Below are positions 1 to 7,172 of a stretch of DNA of 30,240 nucleotides, in pieces. Where the stretch lies: contig NW_026516496.1 of NCBI RefSeq assembly GCF_025602895.1, positions 1 through 30,240 of the forward strand, read 5' to 3'. The notes under the pieces were generated by a model. The model was not told the DNA's origin. It was given only the letters and a program-made list of their open reading frames with translations, and did not search any database. Each line of letters opens with the position of its first letter. Position 1 is the first letter of the stretch. This DNA comes from Polychytrium aggregatum (lineage: Eukaryota; Chytridiomycota; Chytridiomycetes; Polychytriales). The translations under genes were made by a program, and so were the position numbers.

Positions 1-1
1 G

Positions 2-589
2 CAGAAATATCCTGGAGCACCTGTGTTTATGAAGGACGAGACTCTGGGAAGTATTATGGAGCGACAGGAGTACAAAAATGCGATGCACTGTCTCATGTGC
101 CAATGGTACCCCAAGTACAGCAGCGGCGGCTCGTTGCTGAGGACAAGGCCGCCGATCATGAACGAGAAGGCGATCCAAGATATGGGTCCCAGCACTGATA
201 GTGTGGCCGAGTTCATTGAGTCAACCTTCATTCTCCACCAACCTCAATCTGAAGGCTACGACCATAAGGACTTCATCATCATGCTTCCTGCACTCTCCAT
301 GGAATTCTATCAGTGGTTCAGGGACAATGGAAAGGACGCTACCAACACCGACGAGATTGCCAGGACAATCACTTCCAAGCACGCTGCTCGACCGGGCCAT
401 AACCTCACTGAACACCAATTGAAGTTGGTGATTGGTCCGATTTTGAGCAGCCACAAGAAGCTACTCCCTCACTTTATTGAGAAGACCAGTCCCGGGGGAA
501 CCAGGTCCTTCAAAGGGCTTGAACGAGTTGTGGGCAGTGGACACCAGGATACTACGGAAACTACCGAGGCTGTTGGGGCAGCTGATTAG
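2..589 (+). CDS. C-terminal fragment of a putative D5/P4-like helicase-primase (5' end outside window)
   Basis: The frame is already open at position 2 and ends at a TAG at 587-589, so this is the last ~195 residues of a longer protein. Its order resembles the C-terminal region of D5/P4-like viral and phage helicase-primases: a segment with DETLGSIM and QWYPKY, then a PSTDSVAEFIEST stretch like the 'DPVxxFxEE' element that precedes the winged-helix tail, then an MEFYQWFRDNG helix, then a terminal GGTRSFKGLERV segment like the basic 'R-G-x-G-L' ending. No Walker motifs are visible; they would lie upstream. Known of the family: these proteins unwind and prime DNA in large DNA viruses, virophages and some mobile elements. 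The base composition is more AT-rich than the retroelements to the right. Family assignment is by eye and moderate; a host gene of another family is possible. Confidence 0.45.
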   Translation, partial: QKYPGAPVFMKDETLGSIMERQEYKNAMHCLMCQWYPKYSSGGSLLRTRPPIMNEKAIQDMGPSTDSVAEFIESTFILHQPQSEGYDHKDFIIMLPALSMEFYQWFRDNGKDATNTDEIARTITSKHAARPGHNLTEHQLKLVIGPILSSHKKLLPHFIEKTSPGGTRSFKGLERVVGSGHQDTTETTEAVGAAD

Positions 590-886
590 TGCTGCTGATG
601 TAGAACAGTATCATTCCTTTCTTCTCGACGGTTTGTTGTATATTCGAGACACTATTGAGGTTGTTTGTTTTCATGAGTCGAGGTTTCAAGTGTAGATCCA
701 GTTGTCAGACTTGGGTTTCCGACTAACTCTGTAGCCGGGTCTGAGTCTCCAGTTGTTGATCCGTTCTTTGAGTCTGATATTCACTATTCAACTTATTCAG
801 TACGTTTCTTCAGTACCCTCTTGTTTGACCATTCTACTCTTGCGATTATGGCTGGACTTTTCTTTCTGTTGTCGATGTATTGGTTC

Positions 887-892
887 AATAAA
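887..892 (+). terminator. Possible polyadenylation signal AATAAA
   Basis: A canonical AATAAA hexamer lies about 300 nt after the stop of the helicase-primase-like frame, followed by an A-rich step. It could end that transcript. The hexamer is short and may be coincidental. Confidence 0.3.
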
Positions 893-2103
893 AACACACT
901 GTCGGGGAGGCTCCAAGCCTTGGCCGATGGTACAAAATCAATCATGTCCACCCCACTGCCACATCTTGGCAACAGTATCACAGCAGGCTTAGCATGAGTT
1001 GGTTAGGCTTAGAGGGTTTAGGCTCAGGGTGCAGCACTTGTCCACTCTCCCTCTACATGCTCTGCCTGTTGGCCTTTGGTTTGAGTGGGAGTGTGTCTTG
1101 ACTACTCGCTGAGTACCCTCCGCTCTTCCATCACTGATATCACTACATAACTGCAATAACACCAATGCTGACCCTTGATTGATATGTGTGACTCTCTTGC
1201 CATCGCCACATACTGCCACCATCACTGTCCTTCCCTGCATGTGTTCAGTGAATGATGTCGCGATGCCTGGTACCATGTCCAAGTCCGAGTTCATAGTGCT
1301 CAACGGCGTCTGATGCCTTCCAGAGTCCGATGCATGACGCAATCGGCCTTCGAGATAATGCCACCTTACCCTGCCATCATTGGTTGGGGTAGTGGTATGC
1401 CAGAGGATGGACACAATGGCATATCATACTGACTCTATGACTAGTCAACGCAAGGTGCTCTGAGGAGTAGTCTCGACCTTGGGATCGTGGGAACTCCATG
1501 CTTTGGGGCAGACAGTGCATCCACGATGACGCATGCATGACTGGTGCATTGGCAATCGACTTGTCATGAACGGTGGATGAACCAATGGTCTTCGCCAGGG
1601 TTGAGACTCGGCGATGGATCATGGCATCTCCATGCACTTGTCTCATGGATGATGAGTCTGATGGGGCATCCCACATGCCATTCCGACCTCACACTCCGAT
1701 CATCGGGTTCGTATCTCCCCCAAACCGACTCAGATTGGGGTATCCGAGGGCGTATCTGCCGTGGGAAAGCTGCGTCTGGGGTGTCATGGGATGTGAATTG
1801 CATCATCCATGCATCGTGGATGCGTAAGGTTTGGCCATGGATGGGGAGGGTATTGGTCATCGTCGATGCTGATTCGTGCGATATCGGTGCGCAGACTGTG
1901 ACGTTGATCACGATGGTCGATCACGATGGCAGATAAGTCTGGTTGGGGCGATTCCCACGATCGTTGACGCTGGCGGCGATGCAGACTGGGAAACGATAAA
2001 TACGGCAGCGAGGAAGACCAGCTTGACTGACATCGCCAATGCGAGTTTCGGATCGCCAACGCGGGATCGGATCGTGAAACACAGGTTCATCGCACATCGA
2101 GTT

Positions 2104-2241
2104 CTCTGCTCCTGCCGCACCTATCCTGCTCCTGCTGCACCTGTCCTGCTCTTGCTGCACCTGTCCTGCTCTTGCTGCACCTGTCCTGCTCTTGCTGCAC
2201 CTGTCCTGCTCCTGCTGCACCTGTATTGCTCTTGCTGCACC
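2104..2241. repeat. 20-bp minisatellite, about 7 copies
   Basis: A 20-bp unit of the form GCTC(C/T)TGCTGCACCTGTCCT is repeated head to tail about seven times. Middle copies are identical or differ by one C/T; the edge copies are degenerate (CCGCACCTAT at the left, CCTGTATT then CCGTGTGG at the right). Because 20 is not a multiple of 3, the repeat reads through all three phases and produces artificial Leu/Ser/Cys-rich or Gln/Arg/Ser-rich frames on both strands. It lies just upstream of the ORF at 2350. Confidence 0.9.
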
Positions 2242-2349
2242 GTGTGGCCTGCACCACACTGCTTTCACCTCTGTGTTTGTTCCAGCTCTGCCCCTCCAGT
2301 TCCCCGCCCTCGCTCCCACACTCCCTGTCCCCTTCCCCACTGCTGAGCG

Positions 2350-3618
2350 ATGTCCAAGGACAGACCCCAGCAGTCCCTTCTCCCGGCCTCGACCATCGCT
2401 GTCGGCAGCTTGATCTTCAAGCGCAAGGAGCGACCCGTGGCCACCCCTTCCTCCCCCGCCAAGCGTCGCCTGTCCTTGCCCGACGCAATGACCATGCTCC
2501 CCAGGCCGGAGCATGACGAGCGTCTCCCCGAGTCCGAGTTCCCGTCCGTGTCCGTGCCCGAGTCCAGGCTCCCGGCCCCGCCCGAGTTCAGGTTCCCGGC
2601 CGAACCCGACTTTTCGTTCCCGCCCTTGGACCGCGCTGCCGCCCGTGCCGCCGTCGACATTGATGAACTGGAGGACATCAATGTCGAAGAAGACCTCAGC
2701 CCGGACCAAGAGCCTGACGCTGAGCCCTCGTCCTCCTGTGCCGACCAAGACCACCCTGCCGAGTCCCTGGCTCCCGTGTCCTCCTCCGCCGCTCCCCACC
2801 AAGACCACTGTGCCATGGACATTGTTGTCCAGCCCAGTGCCGACGTCGTCTCGGTTCCTTGGCGCGACGAGTTCTGGCGCAAGTGGCACGCCTCGTCCGA
2901 CGTCGATGATCAGAAGGCTGCAACCCAGATCATCGACGTCACCAAGATGAACAACCAGCTGTGGATGGCCGTGACCGCCAAGCTGCAGTGCACTGTCCTG
3001 TGCCGCAAGTGCAAGCTCGCCTCGGCCGATCCCTGGATCGTCGTCAAGCACGGCAAGGACGAGCTCCAGCTCAAGTGTCCCCAGGCCCTCGAGGACGGAC
3101 CCTGCCCCGGCCAGATGTCGGCCTTCCAGTTCTGGGCCCACATGAGCCGCACCACCAAGGAGTCCCGCAAGCTGTTTGTGGATGCGTTCTCGGACAAGTT
3201 CAAGGAGAACTTCCACACCAAGTGCGGCCTCAAGACCATGGACAAGCAGCGCGCCGTCCCCCGTGGTGCCTCTGAAGGCGCCCCTCGAGCAGCCCCTGCT
3301 TCCACTGCTGACCCCGTCGATCCAGCTCGTCGAGCTGTTGATGCTGTTGGCACTGCGTCCCCTGTCCCCAAGGCCAGGCCCGTCCTTCCGCCCCGACCCG
3401 TCGTCAAGGCCAAGACCCCTCCTCCGTCCCAGGCTCCCGTCCCTGCGATGAAACCCGAGGAGGCCCTCGCTATCCTCAAGCGAGAGGCTGACCGGGTGCA
3501 GTCCATCCTGTTCGAGTGTGATGACCAGCATCACAACGGACCAATGAGATTGTCCCGCATGCTCTCTCCCTCCGCACCAATCATGAGTCCCCACGTGTTT
3601 GTTTGCCCCCATGCATGA
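2350..3618 (+). pseudogene. Unknown Cys-containing protein, 3' end replaced by an LTR insertion
   Basis: The frame starts at an ATG at 2350. 389 codons precede the LTR of element A, whose first base (3517) falls exactly on a codon boundary; the last residues and the TGA at 3616-3618 come from the LTR. I do not recognise the family. Visible parts: a basic N-terminus (residues ~1-50), a Pro/Glu/Asp-rich disordered stretch (~50-170), then a compact region (~175-300) starting PWRDEFWRKW with cysteines arranged C-x3-C-x2-C, followed ~30 residues later by C-x7-C, like a zinc-binding fold, then a Pro/Ala-rich tail. Strong third-position C/G supports real coding. It could be a host gene or an ORF of an older mobile element. 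The rest of the gene is not found on the far side of element A. Confidence 0.55.
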
Positions 3619-3935
3619 GCACGCGCCGTTGCCACCCGCGTCTACTGGTTTCCTGCCTCCCCCACCGCTCGGCACATGTCCCCGGGCTGTGCCAAGCCTC
3701 TCTCGCTTGCACACCAGCCACTCTCGCACCCCCTTCTCGCTTCTCTGTGATGCTCCACCCTTCTCGCCCACTTTTGCCCCTCGACCTTCTCCCGGTCTAT
3801 AAATAGCCCTGCATGTCTGAGCCTATGTTGAACACCAGTTCGAACAAAACTTGTTCTTTGGTGTTCGGGGCTAAAAGCTAATAAAGCTCATACCAAGCAC
3901 TTGGTCTTCGTCCTTGCGCTTGTTCACTCCTCACA
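3517..3935 (+). repeat. 5' LTR of element A
   Basis: The LTR begins TGTGA and ends TCACA, a perfect 5-bp terminal inverted repeat, and is 419 bp long. The matching copy is 28347-28765. It carries a TATA box at 3798-3805, an AATAAA at 3880-3885, and the self-primer complement at 3837-3848. Its left edge truncates the ORF that starts at 2350. Confidence 0.93.
3798..3885 (+). promoter_or_regulatory. LTR promoter of A: TATA box, self-primer/R start, poly(A) signal
   Basis: TATAAATA at 3798-3805 is followed 39 nt later by AGTTCGAACAAA (3837-3848), the exact reverse complement of the post-LTR site at 3937-3948. The same spacing in B and C suggests that transcription starts at or next to this 12-mer. 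The region folds: GAACACCA (3830-3837) pairs with TGGTGTTC (3859-3866), and inside it GAACAA (3842-3847) pairs with TTGTTC (3851-3856). AATAAA at 3880-3885 would serve the 3' LTR copy. The start site itself is inferred. Confidence 0.7.
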
Positions 3936-3936
3936 C

Positions 3937-3948
3937 TTTGTTCGAACT
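3937..3948 (+). promoter_or_regulatory. Self-priming primer-binding site of A
   Basis: TTTGTTCGAACT begins one base after the LTR end. It is perfectly complementary to AGTTCGAACAAA near the predicted start of the element's own transcript, and it does not begin with TGG as tRNA-primed sites do. This is the layout of Tf1/sushi elements, where the folded-back 5' end of the mRNA primes minus-strand DNA. Confidence 0.78.
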
Positions 3949-4110
3949 CTCTTCTACTGATACCACCTGCTTGGTATCTTCCGCTCCTAGCCCCGCCCCT
4001 TTCCTAGTCCTGTCCGAACCTCAAGCACACTTGTGTCTGAGCCCTCTTCGCTCTCCTGTTCTTGAACCTCCTCGCTTTTTTTTTTTCCCAGTCCCAGTCC
4101 CAGTCCCGCC

Positions 4111-5088
4111 ATGGATCCTGCCCTCGTGGACCGCCTCCGTGCCTTGGAGGCCGAGCTCGCCGAGCTCCGGACAGCTCGCGATGCTCCTGCCGCTGGGTAC
4201 AGCGTGCAGATGCCGGACCGTTACGACGGTAACCGGCAAGGGTTCCGGGCATTCGTAAATCAGTGCAAACTGTATATACGAATGCAGCCCCACCGGTTCC
4301 CTGCTGACCCGATTAAGGTCGGATTCGTCATTAGTCTGCTCACTGGACCGGCTCTCCAGTGGGCGACTCCGATGCTTGAGATGGGTGATCCCCGACTCAA
4401 CTCTTTTGGCGATTTCCTAGAACGCTTTTCCAAAGTGTTTGACGACCCTGATCGGGCCAGGACTGCCGAGTCAGTGATCACCACACTGTCTCAGGGCAAC
4501 CGCCCGTGCGCAGTCTATGCATCCGAGTTCCTTCGTATTGCCGCCGATACGACTTGGAACGACGGTGCAAAGATCTCGTTCTTCCGACTTGGCTTGTCGG
4601 ATGATGTCAGAGACGAACTTTCGCGAGTTCGCCCTCTGCCACGAGATCTGGAGGAGTACATCGAGCTTTGTAACGAGCTCGATGCACGAATCCGCGAGCG
4701 CCGTCAAGAGCGCCGAAGCACGCCTGCCCGCTACCGGTCTTCCCAGTTCGCCTTTGGTTCCGCCTCCGCTGCCGTTCCCGCCATCGCTCCCGCGCCCGTC
4801 CTCGCTCCGCCGCACCCCTCCTACATTGTTTCCGAGCCCATGCAAGTGGACTCTGCCGTCTCTGGACCCCTGACCGCCGAGGAGAAACAACGCCGCCGCC
4901 GCTTTGGACTCTGCCTGTACTGTGGCAAGAAGGGCCACTTGGTACGAAACTGCCCCGTCAAGTTTGGATCTACCAGAGCTACCGGACCGCCCCCTGGACC
5001 TCCCGGCCCGAGGATCATCCGCACCATCGTTTACGAGGATGGAGAAGTGCAAGACTTCAGTTCGGGAAACGACCAGGCCCGGTTCTAA
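4111..5088 (+). CDS. gag: Element A Gag (capsid plus CCHC zinc knuckle)
   Basis: The 325-residue Gag starts at an ATG in a good context (CCGCCATGG) after a T11 tract and three CCCAGT repeats. An N-terminal heptad-like helix (residues ~1-25) is followed by a retrotransposon capsid-type domain (~35-205; landmarks RYDGNRQGFRAFVNQC, ALQWATPML, ISFFRLGLSDDVRDEL). Then come a Pro/Ala-rich linker, the PMQVD motif (~250) and a canonical CX2CX4HX4C knuckle CLYCGKKGHLVRNC (~272-285). Gag packages the element's RNA into virus-like particles. It ends at TAA 5086-5088 inside a predicted frameshift-stimulating structure, and pol continues in the -1 frame. Confidence 0.92.
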   Translation: MDPALVDRLRALEAELAELRTARDAPAAGYSVQMPDRYDGNRQGFRAFVNQCKLYIRMQPHRFPADPIKVGFVISLLTGPALQWATPMLEMGDPRLNSFGDFLERFSKVFDDPDRARTAESVITTLSQGNRPCAVYASEFLRIAADTTWNDGAKISFFRLGLSDDVRDELSRVRPLPRDLEEYIELCNELDARIRERRQERRSTPARYRSSQFAFGSASAAVPAIAPAPVLAPPHPSYIVSEPMQVDSAVSGPLTAEEKQRRRRFGLCLYCGKKGHLVRNCPVKFGSTRATGPPPGPPGPRIIRTIVYEDGEVQDFSSGNDQARF

Positions 5089-5125
5089 GTGAAGGCCTTG
5101 AACCGGAGCCGTGCCCACCGCCTTC
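5064..5125 (+). promoter_or_regulatory. Predicted -1 ribosomal frameshift signal of A (GGGAAAC plus pseudoknot)
   Basis: GGGAAAC at 5064-5070 is in the X XXY YYZ phase of gag (codons GGA 5065-5067, AAC 5068-5070). After a 5-nt spacer, GGC+CCGGTTC (5076-5085) can pair with GAACCGG (5100-5106), one bulged A, and GCC (5108-5110). The loop segment GAAGGC (5091-5096) is complementary to GCCTTC (5120-5125), which would close an H-type pseudoknot. The gag stop sits in the loop. The -1 frame is open from the heptamer to the B insertion at 5338 and resumes in the protease. Confidence 0.75.
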
Positions 5126-5338
5126 CGAAAGTGAAGACATTGGTAAGGTGCCTTTGGTAAGTACTGGGGAAGCAGTGATGTGCGGACAGCTTCGCCTTGC
5201 CTCTGGACCGGCGGACACTCTCAGCTCTGGCATAGTACCCGTGGCACCTCTGGTGTCACTGGGAACTGCACCTCATCCACAGGTGCAAATACCTGAGCTG
5301 TCCTGCCAACCCTCGGCAAAGTTAACTGTCTGTGCTAG
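5067..5338 (+). pseudogene. pol: Element A pol, segment 1 (before protease), interrupted by B
   Basis: This is the -1 frame entered at the predicted slip site. It encodes about 90 residues without a recognised domain and has no stop up to 5338. The last codon pair falls inside the target duplication GCTAG, and the frame resumes in phase at 11746-11751. In related elements this stretch links the nucleocapsid region to the protease. It is broken only by the insertion of B; I see no point mutation that stops it. Confidence 0.75.
5334..5338 (+). repeat. Target-site duplication of B (left copy; right copy 11746-11750)
   Basis: GCTAG occurs directly before the TGTTAG start of B and again directly after its CTAACA end. 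Five bases is the usual duplication made by Ty3/Gypsy integrases. Confidence 0.95.
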
Positions 5339-5881
5339 TGTTAGGGATAGCTCCTGCTTGTTCTCCACTTTAACTGCACACTTGGCTATTCTTTTGCCTT
5401 TCTGTTTGTTTGTGTGTAGCCTTGCAGTTCCCCTCCGATTTTCCGCCTTTTGCCTGTCTTTTCCGCTCCTTCCGCACTTCCGTTTTCCCGTGCTGCTCCG
5501 CTTCCTTTGTCTTCTTCGCACGCGCCGGTTTGTTTGTGCACGCGCCTTGCTGCGATTGGTTGCAATTCGGCTGCCGGTCATGTGTCCCCCCACCGGTGAC
5601 TCATGACCTGCCTGACCGCCCCGATCTCTTGTTCATCTCGCATGCATTTGCCCCAACCTTATACTTGACCAATCCGCTTCTTGGACGTTGAGTCACATTG
5701 CTTCGCCTTTGCACGTTTCTCCTGCCAGGTGCTTCGCTTTTGCTTGCGCCTCTCTCGCTTTGGTTCTCTGCCTGTCTCGGTGGTCCTTCTCGGCCCTCGT
5801 TCGTGCATCGCCCCCTTCGCCCTGCTCGATCGCCCACTTTTCCCTCCCTTGGCCGCCCTTCGCTGCCAAGTCCGGACTTGT

Positions 5882-5963
5882 CTATAAATAGCCTGACCCC
5901 CGCGATGTGTAGTCGAACCTTAGCGTTCAAAATAGGACTAAATAAAGTGCCTTCTACTTTATT
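5882..5963 (+). promoter_or_regulatory. LTR promoter of B: TATA box, self-primer/R start, poly(A) hairpin
   Basis: TATAAATA at 5882-5889 is followed 40 nt later by AGCGTTCAAAAT (5922-5933), the exact complement of the site after the LTR. AATAAAGT (5941-5948) pairs with ACTTTATT (5956-5963), so the poly(A) hexamer would be in a perfect 8-bp stem with a 7-nt loop. Hiding a poly(A) signal in a hairpin is a known way for retroelements to avoid premature 5' polyadenylation; its use here is inferred. Confidence 0.68.
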
Positions 5964-5966
5964 CTC

Positions 5967-6124
5967 TGAGTGTTCCTCACGTCTCATTTCGAGACTAGTC
6001 TTATCTTGAACGGATCTTTGCTTCCCTCGCTCCCTCTCCGAGTCCACTTCGGACTTTACCCTTGCCTTCCCTGAGCTCACTTCGAGCTCACTTCTTCTTT
6101 TGCCGTTGAGTCCCCTTTGGACTC
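5967..6124 (+). repeat. Array of five hairpins with 5-nt loops in the B LTR
   Basis: Five perfect inverted repeats follow one another, each with a 5-nt spacer: TGAG/CTCA (5967-5979, loop TGTTC), GTCTC/GAGAC (5981-5995, loop ATTTC), AGTCC/GGACT (6041-6055, loop ACTTC), TGAGCTC/GAGCTCA (6072-6090, loop ACTTC) and GAGTCC/GGACTC (6108-6124, loop CCTTT). Stem sequences differ, while loop length and the pyrimidine-rich loop are kept. The array lies in the predicted transcript leader, in all four copies of this LTR. Confidence 0.6.
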
Positions 6125-6131
6125 TAACATC

Positions 6132-6143
6132 ATTTTGAACGCT
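6132..6143 (+). promoter_or_regulatory. Self-priming primer-binding site of B
   Basis: ATTTTGAACGCT begins two bases after the LTR end and is perfectly complementary over 12 nt to AGCGTTCAAAAT at 5922-5933. No tRNA-type TGG start is present. Tf1/sushi-type self-priming is the simplest reading. Confidence 0.78.
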
Positions 6144-6200
6144 CCCTCTTGGCTTCCCGGCCTTTCTTCTTCTTTCGCCTCTCTTTCCCTCGTCGATCCG

Positions 6201-7154
6201 ATGGCTGAGCCTGCTGCACCCCCTGCAGACCTCAACGCGTATCTGGCGCGCATGGAGGAGCGTATGAACGCCCTCATGACCCAGAACGCTGCTCTCCATC
6301 GTCAGATCCAAGATCTGCAAGCTCCCGCCGCCGCTCCCCGCCAGGTCTACCAGGTCAACAAGCCCAAGGAGTTCCTAGGTTCCCGCGATGAAACGACGGC
6401 CTTCCTCGCCCAGTGCCACCTGGTTTTCCTCGCCGATCCTGCCTTCTTCGCGCCCGAGCGCCAGAAGGTCCTGTACGCCACCTCCTTCCTCCGCGGTGAA
6501 GCCTTCAAGTGGTACGAGGCCGCCTTTTATATGGCCAACCGCTTCCCGGCTTCCTTCGCGGATTTTGAAGTTGCCCTCAAGTCGACCTTCGGTGAGGACA
6601 CGGCCTCCTCGCAAGATAAGGCCTTGAACGACCTCAAACGCTTGGTCCAGCTCAAGTCCTGCCAAGCCTTCGCCACCCGCTTCGTCCAGCTCGCCGCCCG
6701 CGTCCAGACTGACGAACCCACCAAGATGCACTTCTTCAAGGAGGGTTTGAAGTCTGAGGTCAAGTTCCACCTCATCGGTCTCCGCCCCGCTCCCGCTTCC
6801 CTGCCTGAGTTGATCAAGGCAGCGGTCGAGTACGACGATGCCCTCCATCGTCTCAAGATCTCCTCCCGTTCCCAACCTCCTCCTCCTTCTTCTCGCTCTG
6901 CTCCCCATCACCACCATTCTCCCGCGCATGTTTCTTCTTCCTCCTCTTCTGCACCCACTCCCATGGACCTTGACTCTGTCTCGGTCCGCCCTGCTAAGCT
7001 CTCCGACGTCGAGAAAAAGCGACGTCGTGAGCAGGGTCTCTGCCTGTACTGCGGGGAAAAGTCTTGTCCCGGCAGTCGCGATGTTCAGCAGTGCCCGGTT
7101 CTGGTCAAACGGAACTCGGGAAATGCCCACAGCCGAGCAGCACCTCGCAAGTAA
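6201..7154 (+). CDS. gag: Element B Gag with non-canonical zinc knuckle
   Basis: I chose the ATG at 6201 (MAEPAAPPAD) because no ATG lies in this frame between the LTR end and it; this gives 317 residues. A short coiled-coil-like helix (residues ~10-40, LARMEERMNALMTQNAALH) precedes a capsid-type domain (~50-230; landmarks PKEFLGSRDETTAFLAQC, EAFKWYEAAF, MHFFKEGLKSEVKF), a Ser/Pro/His linker and the PMDLD motif (~255). The knuckle reads C-x2-C-x4-C-x8-C instead of CCHC: the position expected to be His is Cys. TAA at 7152-7154 lies in the loop of the predicted frameshift hairpin. The B' copy encodes what appears to be the same protein. Confidence 0.92.
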   Translation: MAEPAAPPADLNAYLARMEERMNALMTQNAALHRQIQDLQAPAAAPRQVYQVNKPKEFLGSRDETTAFLAQCHLVFLADPAFFAPERQKVLYATSFLRGEAFKWYEAAFYMANRFPASFADFEVALKSTFGEDTASSQDKALNDLKRLVQLKSCQAFATRFVQLAARVQTDEPTKMHFFKEGLKSEVKFHLIGLRPAPASLPELIKAAVEYDDALHRLKISSRSQPPPPSSRSAPHHHHSPAHVSSSSSSAPTPMDLDSVSVRPAKLSDVEKKRRREQGLCLYCGEKSCPGSRDVQQCPVLVKRNSGNAHSRAAPRK

Positions 7155-7172
7155 GCGAGGTGGTCTGTTCGG
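7118..7172 (+). promoter_or_regulatory. Predicted -1 ribosomal frameshift signal of B (GGGAAAT plus long stem)
   Basis: GGGAAAT at 7118-7124 is in phase (gag codons GGA 7119-7121, AAT 7122-7124). After an 8-nt spacer, CCGAGCAG+CACCTCGC (7133-7148) pairs with GCGAGGTG (7155-7162), a 2-nt bulge, and CTGTTCGG (7165-7172): 16 pairs including one G-U, closing on a 6-nt loop AAGTAA that contains the gag stop. The -1 frame is open from 7031 to the pol stop, so a slip here joins gag to pol. Confidence 0.75.

Larger units (their letters stand above)
590..2349. other. Non-coding stretch between the helicase-primase-like fragment and the ORF at 2350
   Basis: No convincing coding region was found. The first ~300 bases after the stop at 589 may be a 3' UTR, because AATAAA occurs at 887-892. 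Around 1420-2050 the sequence is enriched in GATG, CATGG and ATGCAT words and short inverted repeats, for example CATCCA/TGGATG near 1805-1823, plus an 11-bp direct repeat GATCACGATGG near 1906-1928. Open frames occur on both strands here, but they overlap each other and show no recognisable domain. A tandem repeat closes the stretch and is listed separately. Confidence 0.6.
5339..6129 (+). repeat. 5' LTR of B
   Basis: The 791-bp LTR starts TGTTAG and ends CTAACA, a 6-bp inverted terminus. It holds a TATA box (5882-5889), a self-primer complement (5922-5933), AATAAA (5941-5946) and an array of short hairpins in its last ~160 bases. Frames open on both strands through the LTR have no recognisable domain. 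Confidence 0.95.

Noticed and set aside
1005..1035. TTAGGC/TTAGAGGG-like words resembling telomere repeats
   Set aside because: There are only a few degenerate words, not a tandem array; insufficient for a telomeric tract.
2104..2241. Tandem repeat as a possible CRISPR array
   Set aside because: Units are directly adjacent without spacers, and the setting is eukaryotic.
1921..3771. 616-codon open frame on the minus strand
   Set aside because: It runs antisense through the minisatellite, the ORF at 2350 and the A LTR, with Gly/Gln-rich low-complexity sequence; it results from strong third-position bias on the other strand.
5601..6320. Antisense frame through the B LTR, repeated at each LTR copy
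   Set aside because: It recurs only because the LTR is repeated; its sequence is basic and low-complexity with no domain.
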